Shown here: piece by piece, positions 5,991-6,402 of the stretch
How the letters are laid out: every line of letters starts with the position of its first letter
Position numbering within the stretch: the stretch's first letter is position 1
Source of the DNA: Alphaproteobacteria bacterium
GTDB lineage: Bacteria; Pseudomonadota; Alphaproteobacteria; Rhodospirillales; Rhodospirillaceae
DNA: 6,402 nt
Reading direction: 5' to 3'
NCBI GenBank assembly: GCA_003250275.1
Contig: QKGW01000150.1
Coordinates: 1 to 6,402, forward strand
The notes under the pieces: generated by a model
What the model was told of the DNA's origin: nothing
Database searches by the model: none
The model's input: the letters and a program-made list of their open reading frames with translations, nothing else
Made by a program: the position numbers and the translations under genes

Positions 5991-6022
5991 AGCCAGGCCA
6001 GGGCTCTGCCCTGGCGCTGGTT
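5991..6022 (+). terminator. Hairpin directly after the tgt stop
   Basis: A perfect 8-bp stem GCCAGGGC/GCCCTGGC (5997-6004 and 6008-6015) closes a TCT loop. Past one bulged G (6016) it extends by six more pairs, AGCCAG (5991-5996) with CTGGTT (6017-6022). The stem begins at the first base after TAA. Only a short T run (TTCTT, 6021-6025) follows, so it may be a weak terminator, a 3'-end stabiliser, or a dispersed extragenic palindrome of the CAGGGCTCTGCCCTG kind common in alphaproteobacteria. Confidence 0.5.
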
Positions 6023-6040
6023 CTTCGCGCGGCGTGATGG

Positions 6041-6052
6041 TTGATTGCCGCG
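6041..6052 (+). repeat. 12-bp repeat, copy 2
   Basis: This is the second exact copy of TTGATTGCCGCG, between the two hairpins downstream of tgt. No good -10 follows at normal spacing (TAAAAC starts 14 nt after TTGATT), so a promoter here is not established. Confidence 0.25.
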
Positions 6053-6061
6053 GCGCGGCGT

Positions 6062-6116
6062 AAAACCTAATGGGAGGTGCGGAGGGTCCGGGACCTTCCG
6101 CGAGGTTTTCTTGTTT
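6062..6116 (+). terminator. Intrinsic terminator or attenuator ahead of queG
   Basis: A 10-bp stem GCGGAGGGTC/GACCTTCCGC (6079-6088 and 6092-6101; one G-U pair) with a 3-nt CGG loop is followed by a T-rich tract TTTTCTTGTTT (6106-6116), the classical intrinsic terminator layout. An upstream AAAACCT (6062-6068) is the exact complement of AGGTTTT (6103-6109) and can extend the base of the hairpin across an uneven internal loop. ACCT within it can instead pair with AGGT (6075-6078). It ends 11 nt before the queG ATG, so it could either end queA-tgt transcripts or attenuate queG. Confidence 0.55.
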
Positions 6117-6127
6117 CGGAAACCGGC

Positions 6128-6402
6128 ATGATCAAGGACACCATCCGGGGCTGGGCGGAGGAGGCGGGGTTCGACGCCTGCGGCTTCGCGCCCGCGTCGG
6201 CGGTGGCGGGCGCGTTGGAGGCGTTGGAGGCGTTCGTCGCCGCCGGGCGGCACGGCGAAATGGCGTGGATGGAAGAGCGCCGGACCGAGCGCGGCGCGTT
6301 GGACGCGTTGTGGCCGGGGGCGCGCTCGGCGGTGGTGCTGGCGCTGAACTACGGCCCCGAGGTCGGGCCGGGCGCGGCGTTGCGGCGGCCCGAGGCGGGC
6401 GC
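6128..6402 (+). CDS. queG: Epoxyqueuosine reductase QueG, N-terminal part
   Basis: Ninety-one complete codons are present before the window edge cuts the gene. QueG reduces epoxyqueuosine in tRNA to queuosine, the last step of the pathway, using cobalamin and two 4Fe-4S clusters; the cluster cysteines lie beyond the window. Recognition rests on the family N-terminus: an amphipathic helix leading to AGFDACGFAPA (13-23), then GRHGEMAWMEERR (40-52) and LWPGARSAVVLALNYGP (61-77). The ATG at 6128 has a weak GGA 7 nt upstream; an in-frame GTG at 6077 would lie inside the terminator stem and has no spaced ribosome site. Leucine is mostly TTG (5 of 7) and alanine mostly GCG, unlike queA and tgt. It follows tgt after 137 nt containing two hairpins, so it may have its own promoter or depend on read-through. 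Confidence 0.88.
   Translation, partial: MIKDTIRGWAEEAGFDACGFAPASAVAGALEALEAFVAAGRHGEMAWMEERRTERGALDALWPGARSAVVLALNYGPEVGPGAALRRPEAG

Overview
The window is GC-rich chromosomal DNA with strong G/C third-position bias. Gene content and style (queA-tgt pair, haem-binding ferric-reductase-like membrane protein, periplasmic single-domain rhodanese) point to a Proteobacterium, most likely an alphaproteobacterium of Rhodospirillales type. That placement is inference from general look, not from a marker gene. No transposase, phage gene, tRNA, rRNA or CRISPR array was seen.

Layout, left to right. (1) 1-822, minus strand: N-terminal 274 residues of a ferric-reductase-like flavocytochrome, cut by the window edge. 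(2) 823-1002: divergent intergenic region with a pair of GTAAC repeats. (3) 1003-1980, plus: a D-2-hydroxyacid dehydrogenase. (4) 2002-2121, minus: a 39-residue lysine-rich protein with four cysteines, convergent with the dehydrogenase. (5) 2122-2267: a second divergent intergenic region. (6) 2268-3302 and 3314-3751, plus: a two-gene unit of an ATP-grasp ligase of unknown substrate and a secreted rhodanese, 11 nt apart. (7) 3814-4866 and 4863-5990, plus: queA and tgt, overlapping by 4 nt. (8) 5991-6127: two strong hairpins, the second with a U-rich tail. (9) 6128-6402, plus: the first 91 codons of queG, cut by the window edge.

The best understood part is the right half. Tgt exchanges guanine 34 of GUN-anticodon tRNAs for preQ1, QueA adds the epoxycyclopentandiol from S-adenosylmethionine, and QueG reduces epoxyqueuosine to queuosine. 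These last three steps of queuosine synthesis lie side by side. queA and tgt look translationally coupled, while queG is set apart by terminator-like hairpins and has a different codon habit, so it may be expressed separately.

The left half is a set of short independent units with no evident shared pathway. The most novel-looking items are the small lysine/cysteine-rich protein, the ATP-grasp enzyme without an assigned substrate, and the leader upstream of queG, where one AAAACCT segment has two mutually exclusive pairing partners. I found no convincing new multi-gene system.
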